DNA of 64,000 nt, taken from NCBI GenBank assembly GCA_963932145.1, contig OZ010571.1, forward strand, positions 153,525,598 to 153,589,597, in the 5' to 3' direction. The DNA comes from Acanthosepion lycidas (taxonomy: Eukaryota; Mollusca; Cephalopoda; Sepiida; Sepiidae). The notes below the pieces were generated by a model. That model made no database searches. It saw only the letters and a list, made by a program, of their open reading frames with translations, and had not been told where the DNA came from. The translations under genes and the position numbers were made by a program. This document shows, piece by piece, positions 12,487 to 25,484 of the stretch (positions are counted from its first letter, which is position 1; each line of letters begins with the position of its first letter).

Positions 12487-13295
12487 CAGGTTTTTAACTT
12501 TGATTAAAATATTTTGTTTTTTCCCTCAAGTTTATTACTTCCTGGCTTTTTAAACCTTTTTTTTTTTTTTTTCTTTTTTTTTTTTTTTTGCCCATTTTTC
12601 GATGGTGATCATTAAATTGCATTCAAGTGTGTTATGAGAGGACACAACTGATTTACAATTGAAAGAGAAATTGTCTATGAAGGTCATTAAATAACAAGTT
12701 AATGGTTGGAGTCCATTTTACTCTAAAGTGATTTCCATGTTTTTGAAATGATTAACCCACTTTCAGGAAAATATCTGCCTCTGTATTTGATCTAAAATAT
12801 TTTTTTTAAAATTGATTTTTAATTCATTTTATTACTCCAAAAAGTAACAAAAATTAATTAATAGGCCAAGAGTATTAAAAAAAAAAACACCATCTGAAAA
12901 CAAATGGTTTGGAAATTTTGTCTTTCTTTACTCTTTACAATATTATATACATCTTTTTATCCTTTCTCCAATAAAAATTTCTAATTTTGACTCAAAATAG
13001 TAGTTTACATAGTTTATATATATATATATATATAAAAAACTCAGTGGGTGAAAAAGCCTGGATAGCCATGTGGTGAAACCTAGGTAGGTAGCACCTGGCT
13101 CATTAGGATTTATTTATATTATATATATATATGATAATTTATCAAGCATCTGGGCCTGATGAGCATTTCCATGCAATCATCAGGCAATCCATACATGTCT
13201 GTTCAATATCCGTATTTATACCCCCTCAACTAACTGAACTTGTTGCAATGAGGGTAGCTGGCAAATACGTATAATGTACTCAGTATCTGATTTCT

Positions 13296-13300
<5 letters not shown>

Positions 13301-13344
<44 letters not shown>
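13301..13344. repeat. (AT)n microsatellite
   Basis: An uninterrupted TA run of about 44 bases. Confidence 0.95.
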
Positions 13345-13349
<5 letters not shown>

Positions 13350-13678
13350 AGTGCATGTGTGCGCACACAGGCATGTGTTTTTTTTGGGTTTTTTTTCAGT
13401 ATAATTTGTTTTATCAGCCATTTCATAAGTTTAAAAAAATTGGTTGGTTCATAATTTTATAAAATGAAGTCATAAACTAAAATTTTTTTATTTTTTCAAT
13501 CATACCGCAAACAAGTGAATAAAAACAGATAAATGAAATATAAGTATCTATCAATAAGTTGAATAGTAACTTTTTTTAATGTCTTTCAAGCTATTTTCTC
13601 CTGAGCTACATTATAGATCATTTATAAGTTTGATTTTCATTCAGTCAAATGTTTGTTCAACTTTGCCTTGACAAGTTG

Positions 13679-13720
13679 TTTTTTTTTTTTTTTTTTTTTA
13701 GAAAAAAAAAAAAAAAAAAA
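13679..13720. repeat. Back-to-back T21 / A19 runs
   Basis: A T-run to 13699 is followed by AG and then an A-run to 13720. The two runs are self-complementary, so the site is a simple palindrome prone to slippage and cruciform formation. Confidence 0.9.
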
Positions 13721-13757
13721 CTAATTGGATAGCTTAGATTTATAATTTTTATTTTTG

Positions 13758-13760
<3 letters not shown>

Positions 13761-13802
<42 letters not shown>
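13761..13802. repeat. (AT)n microsatellite
   Basis: An uninterrupted TA run of about 42 bases, just downstream of the T/A palindrome. Confidence 0.95.
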
Positions 13803-13805
<3 letters not shown>

Positions 13806-15578
13806 ATTTAAAAAGGTTAGTAAGTTAATGTTTTTCATCTGTGTGTCTCTTTACTGTTTCATCATATAAATATTAATAATATATTTAAAATAAATATTAA
13901 TAAGTAAGAAGTAATAAAAAATGTTAGATTAATAAATAAAAACCCATTACCATATTCACCATGCTGTCGTCTCTCTCACATACTCTGGCACCACATATTG
14001 TTTACATTAATCACTTACCTGATTTTGTTTGTATGACAATGAACTACTAAGCAAGAGCAGAAAGGCTCCCACTGCTGCTAGTAAACAAAGCATGTTTAAG
14101 CTTGTGGCTCAGCTCCAGGAAGGTTTATAGTCTTGGAAATACTTTTAATGGATAAGTACTGAGGTTACATCATATAAAAGGCTGAATTAAATAGATTAGC
14201 TAACATTATAGTGTAATAACTCAACATATCCCTATCCATGTCCCTATCAGTCAAGCCATGCTTACTTGAGCTTGGGTGTTGCCTTACTTTCATCTTGGAA
14301 GACATACACACACTTTTTTCCTTAAAAATACCCTGAAAAATGTATCTTGTAAGCCAGAAAATACAGTAATTCTTTATATATAAACCTGATGGTACCTATG
14401 TGATAGTTTAATTCACTCATAGCTTGTTCCCATGCAATTTCCTTTCTAAATACTGGCAGACTCAACTTTGATCAAACTGGAATCAGCATCTTCAGCATAA
14501 TTTGGTTGTAAGGTCTCTCATATAAATTAGGCACACACATCTGACTGTAATTGATTAATAGATACATTGTCTGCTTCAGCTTTTTGGGGTGAAGATATAA
14601 AAAATATTAAAAAGTATGTCTTCAAATATGTAATTCAGTTAGTGTCTAGATAACTAAAATGGCATATATTTCAAACAGATATTTTTTAGTCTGCTATCAA
14701 GGTCTAGCACATTTTACTGGTGTTACCATGATGACATCCATTAACCTTAGAACAGTGAATGAATGCCAGTCTTCGCTGGCATTTATGCCAGATCCTCATT
14801 CATTTTTTTCTCTGTTAATAACTCTTTTCAAAGGGACTGACCCCCAGGCTTCTCTTCCCTGGTACATCTTTTACAGTAAACTGTTTGTAGAAGAAAAGAA
14901 ATCTGTGGTAATTGTGATATATTGACAATCCTGGGATTTCATCAGGAGCTTTCAAATATTAATCCTATAGGAAGAAATGATAACCCTCAACTTGTGGAAA
15001 AGAATATGGATTGGAAGCAAACTGACTTGAAGTCTTGAATTGTATTACTCCTTTACAATCTCTTATATTGGATGAAGCTTTAATATCTTTCTTCTGGATT
15101 GTGATGCACACTTTATGTAGGAAAGCAATTTGATACTCCAGTATTAATATATAGGTGCATATTAAAGATTTACAGTGTATCTTTTTGCTTGAATCCTTTC
15201 TTAATTTTAAAAATATATAAGTTGATCTTGCATCAAAAATATAAACTTTTTTTTTCTTTTCTTATATCTTCATCTTGGTTTTGCAGTATGTGTTCACCAC
15301 CCCCACCATTAGATATGTTCAAATTTTGTTAAATACTTAATTTTTATGAAAGCAATGCTAAAATGTCTAAATAAATTTATACAGAAATTTCAATTAAGCA
15401 GTATCAGACCAGCAAGCATGTATTGATTTTCAGTGATGTCTTTAGCAACTTGTGAGTTTTAAATCGGTTTAAAACACTTGATAAATATGTACAAATAAAA
15501 CTTTATAATTTTTCTTAAATTGAACATGGCCTCCTTCTTTGTTGATGCCTTATTAAATTCTGAAACTTTTATTTGAAC

Positions 15579-15616
<38 letters not shown>

Positions 15617-16495
15617 GTTCATTATTTTTAATGAATAAACCTTCTTTTATATACACCCCCTTGTAGTTAGGTGAGGTAAATCTGGTGACCAAAATGATCT
15701 ACCTTTCCAAATCCATTTTGTCCAAAGACAGTTTTATATTCTTGGTTGAAGGTTTTATCAAAAACAATTACAAGAACCTAAGCATTTATATATTCTCGTT
15801 ATTAAATTATGTATTTTATACTTTGCTAAGTGGTTTCATTTGTAGAAAAATGTACCAATTGTTTTCAAATTTAATGACCATTCTGTATACTTTCTAATAT
15901 AGAAAATATAAGTAAAAGTAAATTGTCTACCCAGAATGCTTAAAATTCAGCTCCATTTCAGAATATTTATATGAAGTATTTTTGACATCAAAATTATCAT
16001 TTTGAAAACTCAAGGTTTTTAATGATCCTCTTCCTAGGTTAAAACACACTTGAAATATTTTACTAACATGATTGTGAATAAACAAGATTTATGTCCTCTA
16101 ACCAGAAGTTTTGTATCACTTGAAAAAAAACAACAAAAAAAACTAGATTGCTGTATGTAATTGAGAAGCATTCCTCAAAATAGAACAATAGTATTGTTCC
16201 ACATTACTGTGTATTTTGAGGTCTTCGTAAACAAGAACTATCATTGGAGCATTAAACTACTTAGGCAGAATCCTTCCCCAGCTGTGATAGCTGTCCACAC
16301 CTAGTCTTCATGTGACACAAACACATTCCAAAATGATATGGACACATTTTCCGTTTCACACAATCAAAATCCGCCTTCTCATCATAGAAAAAGCAAATGA
16401 ACTGGAAATCCAATGTCATTTGATTAACTTTGTTGTATATCTGGCCTTATGAATGATGAACAAATTTGCTGTAGCTTCAAGATATAAATGAGAAG

Positions 16496-16591
16496 GTGCT
16501 GAAAAGTTCTTGGTTTATCCAAGAACCCCTGCGAAAATAGTTTGGTTAGATTTTTTTTCAAAAGTGGATTGAGCCAGGAACTTTTCAGTAC
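16496..16591. mobile_element. 96-bp MITE, GTGCTGAAAAGTTC family, copy 1
   Basis: Terminal inverted repeats GTGCTGAAAAGTTCTTGG (left) and GTACTGAAAAGTTCCTGG (right, read on -) bound a short non-coding body. A second copy with the same termini lies at 26644-26750. The size and termini suggest a non-autonomous Tc1/mariner-type element; a target duplication is not clear. Confidence 0.65.
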
Positions 16592-16602
16592 TTTGATTTT
16601 TT

Positions 16603-16625
16603 TATATATATATATATATATATAT
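16603..16625. repeat. (AT)n microsatellite
   Basis: A short TA run immediately right of the MITE. Confidence 0.9.
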
Positions 16626-16689
16626 CTGCATAACTGGTTGACTTTAATTAAATTCTTAGTTTGAAGGCTGTATGAGTGGCATGGAGAAG

Positions 16690-16790
16690 AGAACTGGCAA
16701 ATCAAACTCTGGTTAGGAAAATTTGTGTTTGTTTCACACTAAAGGCATGAATCCATTTTTCCCATTAATAATGGTTAAATAGCTTGACAA
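16690..16790 (+). mobile_element. Possible partial SINE of family S3
   Basis: The segment GAATCCATTTTTCCC...GGTTAAATAGC resembles the body of the SINE at 29540-29830 (GAATCCATC...GGGTTAAATAGC). The head is not recognisable, so this is tentative. Confidence 0.35.
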
Positions 16791-17310
16791 TTGTTACATT
16801 TTAACCTTATAAAAGCAATCTATTTTCAATGTGTGATTAGAGATTTCTTCTTGCTGATACAATGTAACCCAGTAAAACATGTTTCTGGGACAAGATATGA
16901 ACACTGCCAAATAAACTACTTTGTTCTGAAAGATGTCATAAACATGGAATAACTTGGCCCAGCACCCTGATGAAATGTTCATATCCAAATTATAAGAAAT
17001 GCAGCTTTTAACACCCAATTGAAAATGGGGAATCTTTTTTGACCCTTTAATTTTTTTTTACCTTCCTTGTACCTTTATAATTATTTCACTTATAATATTG
17101 AATTCATTTTCTCAGTGATGTCAGATTTAAAACAAAGTTTGTTAATTTTGTAAAACATAAATTTCAAAAACTTTCATCTTGGAAATAAACCTTTTTAAGA
17201 TTGTTTTCAACAAATTCTAAAAGGGTTTCATTTAGTCACTGTCAGTATAAAATTTTCATTTCTTTCACTGTTAAACTTAAAGAATTTAGATGCAAGAATT
17301 GTAAACCTTA

Positions 17311-17312
<2 letters not shown>

Positions 17313-17365
<53 letters not shown>
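17313..17365. repeat. (AT)n-(GT)n compound microsatellite
   Basis: A TA run to about 17349 continues into a GT run. Confidence 0.95.
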
Positions 17366-20300
17366 TGCATCTAATTTCTTTAAGTTTATATGCATGACTG
17401 AAGGATTTCCTTGTGGCTAAAGAACAACTTCATATGTTGATGGCTTATTATTGTCAAAATATTGCTATATGAACCATGACATTTCCAAATATTGTCATCA
17501 AAAAATGTGGCATGAGTTTTGTAATGGAAGTGGGGAAATATTTACAGAAATTTTTTTTTTTTGTTTTTTTAACAACTTTATCATATAATCTGCTGTGATT
17601 GTATTTACAATCTCTTAATGAAAACTCATGTGATCTCTTTATTTTAGTTTGGCACAATGCAAGATTAGGATAAAAAAACAGCATTAGTTAATCCTTTAAT
17701 GTCTACTGTCCAATCCCTTGGTAGTAAGTAGAAACCTATAATTAATTTTTTTAATTAAAAAAAATTAAAATGTGGTATTACAGAATTTTATTGCAGTTTT
17801 TATAATTAATATTAGGTTTTACAGTGAGCCTTAATTGAAAGCAACTGAAAAAGTCTGAATGTACAATGGCTGAAATTTGAATATGAAATTGACAAAGATG
17901 GCACCAGTCTGAAGGAATTTGGTATAGAATCAGCATTACATAATTTATTTATTTTTAATTCAGTCCTAATGCTGACCTCTGTTGCTAGTAGGACATAGAT
18001 AATTACTTTAACCACAAAATGATCTTATAAACACATAAAGTTTAGTTAGTCTGGTGCAAGGCTATAAGAACAGATCTCCTAGTGATAACTAAACACCTGA
18101 TCAAATGAGGATCAATAAATAAAAGAGCATTTCTTAAATATTTGAAGGTTCTAGGCATTATTTTTTTTTTTTTTTATAATTTATCATTTCAGTATTAGTT
18201 TTAGTTGGACAACAATATTTAAAATGTGTGCACAAGAATGTTTTTGCTATAGGGTCTATGACTTTTGCTAATTTTGCTGAAAAAGGTGACTTTTTTTATA
18301 TATATATATATCTTTTGCTTGCATTATTTCTTTGTTTTATATTTTTAGGAGGGTTTCTTTATTCTTTTAAGATAGTGTTTCATTTTTAAGGGGCCATGTT
18401 AAGTTTTCTCCTTCATTTACCATCCTCACCAGAAGCAGACCCTACTTTTTTATCCTCAGGTTTTGTGTGTCACCCATCTTAATCTTTCTTTAGGAAAAGT
18501 CCATTTGATAAATCACATAATAATTTAGGTGGCATCTTGGTTGAAACTAGCAAGTGTAAAAACAATTATTTGGCTCTTCTATCTGCCATGTTCCTTCAGG
18601 ACATTGATGATCATGGCTCTCCACAGTTTCCTCTTCTTGTTTTCTCTCCTAAACCTTTGTCGTTGCTCATTCAATCCATTTACTCATGCTCACTAGGTAC
18701 GTTATACGTTGTTTTCCTTTGTTTCTCTTGTTCTCAATGTCTTGTGACTATCAAATTTTCCAAGTCCACTTTCCTCGTATGCCCTAAAAATTTCAAACTT
18801 TATTTAAAACTGATTTCAATAATGGGACTTTAATCAATGAGTACTCTCTTGAGTACTTAAAGCTTAATAACAAAGTTGGCAAATACTTGATTGTAATAAT
18901 TTAATTCCAGATTGAATTTTTTAACTACCAACAATAAATTATTACACCATTTTCTTCAATCAAGATTTAACACATTTTCACATAAGACTGATTTTCTTGA
19001 TAAATTTTGATTGTTTGTAGTTAACTTTGTTCTAATTTAGCTTCTGTTAATGATACTAAATTAAGAATACCGCCTTTAATCTTTTTAGCCTGTTGATCTG
19101 TTTTAACAGAAATTTTATATATATATATATATATATAATCTCGGAGAAAGAGCTGGATTTGAATAGGTGAATATAATTTTATTTTTCATCCTCTTTTGAC
19201 TATATTAAATCATCTTGCCCTTTGTCAATTGTCTACATTTCTTTATTTAAATAATTTAAGTAAAAAGCATAAAATTTTGTGTGTTATATTTAAAATTTGC
19301 TATATTTATAAGGGAAGAATGCTCAATATCATTTATAGATATAGACAGCAAGGACATGGGAATAAACACTGCATAGTGAGTTTCATGCTTCAACAAAATC
19401 TTCAGGCCAAGGATTTATAAAGAAAAGTTACTGAAATGTTGTTAAGTGATTAGTTCAGGTTGATCCAGGCTGGGAATGATGGATGTTTTACTCATTCTGG
19501 TATTGCAATGGCATATGATGGAACAAATCTCTTGCCAGCTGAGTGTTCAAGACTCTCTCTCGGCAACAAATTCCTTAATTTCTGGCATCTTTCTAGAAAT
19601 GAGCCAAATGCTACTGGAATGAATTGTTTTGCCTGAAGTGAGGATTATAAGATAGTCTTTTGTTTAACTTTGCATAGATGTATTATTTTTTTCTTTTCTT
19701 TTTCTTCTGTTTTAACGATTCTGCTATTAGGAATATAATCTGTTGAGTCTTTACTTAAGGTTTCAAAACAAATTCTTCTAAACTATTAACTGAATAAAAA
19801 CATATAAATTTTGGTATATTCTGACTTAAACCATAGAATGCAGAGACTCGCTTGCCAATAGACAATTTCAAAATTGCCTGACAAATAGAAGAAATCGACA
19901 TTGAAGAGCAGCAATTGGCTAGTACAAAGTTGCTCATACGAACAGCCTTACTTTACATATTAGGCTGTGTAGTTCCTTTCAGTAGACCAATCCTGCTGAC
20001 AGATCCTCATTTTGCAGTCCTAATATCCTTTATCAGTATCTCTATCCATATTTTCTATGGACGCAAATGCTTTGAATTATTCACAAAAAAAATGTAAAGA
20101 CAAGGTGCAACCTCTTTGATATTACCTTATTCCTAAAGGTATGGAGCAGTATTACGTACTTTAAACATTGAAGCACATCTGATTATTGGTTTACTTGTAC
20201 GAACAATTAAATGACATATGATCATTTCACTAGATTGCCAATATCTTGGACAGCCAGAATAGAATTTTGAGGAATTAAAGTTTTTGGCAAGTAGTAATCT

Positions 20301-20741
20301 CAGTATATTTGCTTGAAGAATATAACACTCATAGGGTGTATTTAATGGCAAGAGAAGCAGAGCAAAGAAGTAATTTACTTGACAAGTTTTGAATAAAGAA
20401 CAAATATCACAAAAACAAAAAAAAAAAAAAATTGTAAAATGAGAAAGTATTGATGAAAGCAGCAATAACAGAAACTTTGATCATCCATTGCTCTTTAAAC
20501 TATTGTGACATAGAGAAGGGAATTCAAGTAATACACATTTAAATTGAAGGAAGAACTGAAGAATTCCAGGTGCTATAAATGAATGATGCCTCACTAATGG
20601 AGGTCGATGATTGGAGTGGGGGTTTTGTTGTTGTTGTTGTTGTTGTTATAGTTATTGGAGTAAAGAGAAATAAATGAAAACTTAAACTCTGTTGCATATT
20701 CGTATTTTATTCTAAGTTATTTCTCTAAGGAATAATCTTTT

Positions 20742-20743
<2 letters not shown>

Positions 20744-20782
<39 letters not shown>
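20744..20782. repeat. (AT)n microsatellite
   Basis: An uninterrupted TA run. Confidence 0.95.
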
Positions 20783-20787
<5 letters not shown>

Positions 20788-21110
20788 TGCTTAAAGAAAA
20801 AAAAAAGTACCCAGTTCAGATCACAATCTAAATTTGATATTTTTATTTTTTTTATTTATTTTGAATGTTGTTGCTAGTGAGTGCACTTGCTCTGCCTTGG
20901 CCATTTAGGTATTGACCAGTGTATTATTGCATAGGTAGGTGTATGTGTTTTTTTGTTTTGTTTTTTTTTAAGTCTTTTCAGTTTGTTTCCTTTACCTACT
21001 TTTGCTGGTTTCTTTATTTATTGTTTTTTTTTTTTTTTTTTTTTTTATTATCTTATTTTTATTTTTTTTTCACTTGTCAGGCTTGCTGTTTTACCAATAC
21101 TTTGGTTGTG

Positions 21111-21112
21111 TA

Positions 21113-21159
<47 letters not shown>
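21111..21159. repeat. (GT)n-(AT)n compound microsatellite
   Basis: A short GT run leads into about 39 bases of TA. Confidence 0.95.
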
Positions 21160-21162
<3 letters not shown>

Positions 21163-21827
21163 CAATTTCTTTGATTTTCTTTTGTCATTGCTTCCATTGT
21201 AAATTTTAAACAATTGACCCTTTATGGTTTAAAATAAAATCTCAATTGAGGCAGTAGATTTTAGGGCATTTTTAATGAACAAAATCAATTTTGTGTCAGG
21301 ATTTTTGTCTTTTAGTTTCTGCTTATTTATAATAGTTAACCTTGAGTTTTTGTTCATCTGCAAATTGAATTGGTGAACTGTTTTTTTCAAAAATATTGAT
21401 TCATTACTATGAAATAAAACTGTTAATTAAAAGAAAGTGGATGAAATAAGTTTTCAGTTCTGTAGAAAAACTGATGCTTATATTTAGATTATTTGGTTAT
21501 TGTGTTTATTTATTAACAGGAGCAATAAAAATAGGAAATAAAAAAAAAAAAAAAAAATCCCTTGTGATTTAACAGCTGATTTTTATCTCTTAGAAAATAA
21601 TTTTGTCCTTTAGTAGATCTATAGCTATTTTCTATACAATCATGTCTAGTATTAATCTATTAGAAAGCTCTAACATTTTGTATAATCCTGACATGGGGAA
21701 AAGAATCAAATGAATAAAATTGATTTAATGGATTTTAAATAAGAATGTTTGACTTAAGATTTAAATTTTTTGTTGCCACTTATTTTTCTATTAATCTTTT
21801 AAAAGCAATGAATCTCACACACACACG

Positions 21828-21830
<3 letters not shown>

Positions 21831-21861
<31 letters not shown>
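21831..21861. repeat. (AT)n tract at the outer end of the S1 palindrome
   Basis: The TA run, preceded by CA repeats, abuts ATTACGAAATGGACAAAGTCC, the inverted 3' end of SINE family S1. The related locus at 32749-32768 has the same arrangement, so the TA run is probably the SINE's own tail. Confidence 0.8.
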
Positions 21862-21864
<3 letters not shown>

Positions 21865-22253
21865 CGAAATGGACAAAGTCCGACAATTTATTTATTAAAG
21901 ACATTTTTATGTTTAACGTTCTTTTTATAGATACAAGTATTTAAGTAAATGCTCTGTTTATAATAAACAGTATTAAATAACATTTACCGGCCTGAATGTC
22001 CGAGAAATTTTCATAGAAAATATTCGTTCTTTGACAGGATTCGAACCTGCAACCTAACGGTAAGGCACGTCAGCGTAAATGACGGTTCCATATAGGATGC
22101 AGGTTCAAATCCTGCCAAAGAACGAATATTTTTTATGAAAATTTCTCAGACATTCAGGCCGGTAAATGTTATTTAATACTGTTTATTATAAACAGAGCAT
22201 TTACTTAAATACTTGTATCTATAAAAAGAACGTTAAACATAAAAATGTCTTTA
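21862..22253. mobile_element. Head-to-head tRNA-derived SINE palindrome (family S1, copy 1)
   Basis: Arms 21896-22054 and 22095-22253 are each 159 bases and pair with about five mismatches and no gaps, around a 40-base centre. Each arm carries a pol III B-box-like sequence: GGTTCGAATCC on - in the left arm and GGTTCAAATCC on + in the right. The centre has an A-box-like TAACGGTAAGGC. Left of the palindrome the element continues to 21862 and ends at an (AT)n run. The right arm is cut by a MITE at 22254, after which the family's terminal block TCCATCTGTTCTTTCTCTCATTT appears at 22476-22498. The near identity of the arms implies recent formation or gene conversion. Confidence 0.85.
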
Positions 22254-22384
22254 AGAGATTATAATAAAACCATTTTGAAATGACTACACAGAAGATTTCA
22301 TGTTTCAACAGTATGATGTGCTTCTTCAGGTGATGGTAAGTTACTTTTGTGTAGTGATTTCAACATGTTTTTATTATAATCTCT
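22254..22384. mobile_element. 131-bp MITE inserted at the edge of the S1 palindrome
   Basis: Inverted ends of about 41 bases: AGAGATTATAATAAAA...ACTACACA at left and its imperfect complement at 22344-22384. It starts exactly where the S1 right arm stops. Its centre holds, on -, CACCTGAAGAAGCACATC and TTGAAACATG, resembling the tail signature of fold-back family FB. Confidence 0.7.
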
Positions 22385-22496
22385 TATAATAAAAATATAA
22401 TAATAATATATTACTCTACGTTGTATTAAGCACTTTTTTTTAAAAGTAAATGTTACAAACAGTTGACTTTTACTCCATCTGTTCTTTCTCTCATTT

Positions 22497-22499
<3 letters not shown>

Positions 22500-22538
<39 letters not shown>
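22500..22538. repeat. (AT)n tract following the S1 terminal block
   Basis: The TA run starts right after TTCTTTCTCTCATTTGTTT, where the S1-like sequence ends. Confidence 0.9.
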
Positions 22539-22539
<1 letters not shown>

Positions 22540-25154
22540 GTAAAATATACTTTTTGGCCTTGTGCCACATCTAAACTATGCTTAGAAAATCACCATCTTA
22601 TAAAAAATGAGGAGCAGTCGTCATAGGCTTTAGTTGCTAAAGTCAGGATAAGATTTTTTCTTTTCTTAAAAATGAACCAATTGTAATAACTAGAAGAAAT
22701 AGCATTTAAAAAAAAAAAAAAAATTAAACTGCATTTTTATCAATGACTTTAGTAAGTTTTGTTGTTAATAATTTAATCATTTTCTTTGCACTTTTTTTAT
22801 TTTTGCTTTATTAATATTTCGTTCTTTTATTCCATTCAGAGATTTGTGCCAAATCAGAAAATCTTTTCTATTAGACTCTTATTGATAAGTCACTTTTTAA
22901 TAATTTTCTGAACTTGATTTTTTTTTTCTTTTGTGTTTATTGTAGAATGGAACCAACCTTTCATAAACTTTAACCTCTCTCTACCTAGTCTTTGCAAATA
23001 CTACAAAATATTGTTCAATACACGTAATTTCTAGTGAATGAAAACGTATGAGCAATCTAAAATGTACGGATGCATTTTGTTTGAAAAATCACTTTGTACT
23101 TTTGTTTCATTGCATTAATGTGCAATCTTATGTCTAAATTATAATAAGTTTCTAACCTGAAGGACTTTATTACCATTTCCTTTGTTATGCTTCAGTATAA
23201 GCATAACAAAGTAAATAGTAATAAAGACGGAATTTGATTAAGAACTTTACTTTTAGTATAGATTCTTTTCCTTTTTCCTGATACATAATCTTAAACAATG
23301 GAATGAGAAATTGTGGAGCTGTGTTAAAATTCCAGTCTAGTTCATTGCATTCACTTACACCCAAATACTCTTGGGAAAGGTATAAGTCCATTTATTCCCC
23401 CCCCCCAATTTCTGGGTTAAATTATTTAATAACAGCACAGATTCTTTAGTCATGGGTGTAAATCATTTTAGGAAAAAGACAACTCTGAATTCAAAACCTT
23501 TAAAAATTGTCCATGATCCCTGCTTTCAACAATGAGGCTAGGATGAAGCAAACAAATGAAACACCACTGGACTCTGTTCCAGGTGTGATTGTGGGTGGGT
23601 GGTGTATATATAATTGACTTTTTCACCCTCTCCACTCACCATATCTCTTTGATTCTCTGTCATCCTGTATTTTTATTTTCTCCTCCTTCCACTAAAATCT
23701 TATTGAAATACACATCAGGCACCTTTTTAATAGTTTTTAAATACTTGTAACAACTAGTTAACTATCTATCAATAGAGCTAATTTCAACTGGTAGGTCTTC
23801 TCCTCCATCCCCCCCCCCCCTTCACCAAAAAAAATTATATCCCTTGTAGTAGGCTGGAGTTGTTCCCCATCAATCAATAGTTCTGTTTTCCTTTTGATTT
23901 TCCTTTCCCTTCTATAGATGGGAGGAAATAGTCAACTTTATACATTTCTGCTTACTTCCTGTTTGTTTTGGGCCTTTAGACTTGATGTTCATGTGAGATT
24001 TAATCTTTGGTATCAAATTGGTAAGGTTCATAAATCCTTGCTCTTTTAGTAGAAAGAAAATTTGGACACACATAACAGTACCAAAAAGTTAGCTTTGCAT
24101 AAAACTCTTAATGTCAACAATCAATATTATTGTACAAATCTAGAAAAGTTTGAAATGATTTCGTGCTATTCATATTTGCCAAAGTGAAGATTAAACTTTC
24201 ATTTTTAAAATTACCTTTTTTTTTTTTTTTGCTGACCAAGAAAACTGCAATGATGACTGTCCAGTTTGCATTAAATTTGGGTTAGATTATTCAAAGTTTT
24301 AAAATGTTTTTTTCCAACGTGTACAAAGAGGTAAGAAATCCTGAAATGTTTATTCATAGCTTGTATTATTTTCAGCTGATAATCTTGAAGGGATGGATGT
24401 GTCATTTTTACTTTTTCTTGTTAAGGATCTGTTAAGTAAAACTCTCACTAAAACGCACACAAATTATTTAAGTGGACACACTTTTTTGTTTTTCTTCTAA
24501 GTAGAAAATGTTAAATAACACTAATTTTTTTTTAAAAAAAGCCTTTTGAATAAACAAAAGAATTTTTGTCTCTTCATGTGACAGAATGCTTGTAAATAAA
24601 AAAGCAAGACAAAAGCCTTTTTATCTGTTAATCACACTTTGTATCTTTTGTTTACTTTCAGAATATGCCAACTTTTTTTCTAATATTTCCTTGAACTTTT
24701 GTTTTACTGTTTCATCATAGGTGGGAGGAATGTCAATGATGAAAAATTGAATGCATATTTCATGAACTAATTAACTTCACTAATTATCCATTTAGAAGTA
24801 AATGAAAAAAAATTTTTGCTGTTGTAATGACATACTTGGTGATCCACATGTCTCTATTAACAAAAGTCATTCTCAATTCACAAACAGGTCTTCAGGAAAA
24901 AAAAAAAATTCCTTAGAATGAAAATACACATTTTTCAAATTACTTGGATTTTTGATCTTCAGCTTGTCAAAAGCTTTGTAATTGTTAACTCATAAAATAT
25001 TCACACATGCAGATCATAAATTATCTTTTGTCATTAGATTCTCACTTCATTCAAAAAACTGATTTTGATTGACAGCAGCCATCAATGTGAAATTTTTTAA
25101 ATTTTGTAAAAGTTGGCACATTTGTTTATTGATGTTAACATTTAAAGTGGTAGA
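22539..25154. other. AT-rich non-coding DNA
   Basis: No gene recognised. C-runs at 23397-23406 and 23811-23820 are the only GC-rich islets. A short cysteine-rich frame near 24235-24280 is too short to support. Confidence 0.55.
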
Positions 25155-25344
25155 CAGGGTCAGATTTAGAGCTTAAGAGGCCCTTGGACTAACAGATTTT
25201 GGGGCCCCCTTTTATTACATATGTTTTCCTGCTCTCCGCGTGTAAGAAAAAAAATTTTTTTTTTCTCTAAATTGTATCATATTAGTTCAAAGGAGTCCCA
25301 TTAATCTGAAAATAAAATCTCCTCTGTTGTATCTTTATTATTAT

Positions 25345-25382
<38 letters not shown>

Positions 25383-25484
25383 GTTTTATCAGGATCTCAA
25401 GACTAGAGTGCCTTTGGGAGCTCCTCTAGTCTTGGGCCCCCCTTGGCTGCAGACCATACAAGCTCATATGTAAATCAGGCACTG
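25155..25484. mobile_element. Non-autonomous hAT element, about 330 bp
   Basis: Ends CAGGGTCAGATTTAGAG (left) and CAGTGCCTGATTTACAT (right, read on -) are hAT-like inverted repeats. The flanks GTGGTAGA (25147-25154) and ATGGTAGA (25485-25492) match at 7 of 8 bases, the 8-bp target duplication hAT elements make. GGGCCC-rich motifs sit inside each end. A T-run of about 32 bases (25347-25378) and the lack of coding sequence show it is non-autonomous. Confidence 0.8.

Larger units (their letters stand above)
12131..16495. other. AT-rich DNA with simple repeats, no gene recognised
   Basis: It contains (AT)n tracts listed separately, T-runs at 12340-12372, 12556-12589 and 15581-15610, and a 10-bp inverted pair CCTCAAAATA/TATTTTGAGG around 16172-16221. 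The 13040-13300 stretch, bounded by (AT)n tracts, contains GCCTGATGA...TCATCAGGC and may be an unclassified repeat. A reading frame at 14659-14925 is unrecognised. Confidence 0.55.
16800..21860. other. AT-rich DNA with simple repeats, no gene recognised
   Basis: It holds several (AT)n tracts and a (GTT)8 run at 20624-20648. Frames of 60-110 codons at 17812-18015, 18537-18833 and 20133-20465 show no domain I recognise. Confidence 0.55.

Noticed and set aside
20133-20465. 110-codon frame on -
   Set aside because: Low-complexity Phe/Leu-rich translation over AT-rich DNA, no recognisable domain, no splice context.
22020-22120. Functional tRNA gene
   Set aside because: A- and B-box-like sequences are present in a mirror arrangement, but no complete cloverleaf with acceptor and anticodon stems can be drawn; it is a SINE head.
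24235-24285. Cysteine-rich micro-exon candidate after a poly-T tract (NCNDDCPVCIKFG)
   Set aside because: Fewer than 20 codons, no donor site in a suitable place and no family match; T-runs followed by AG are common here.
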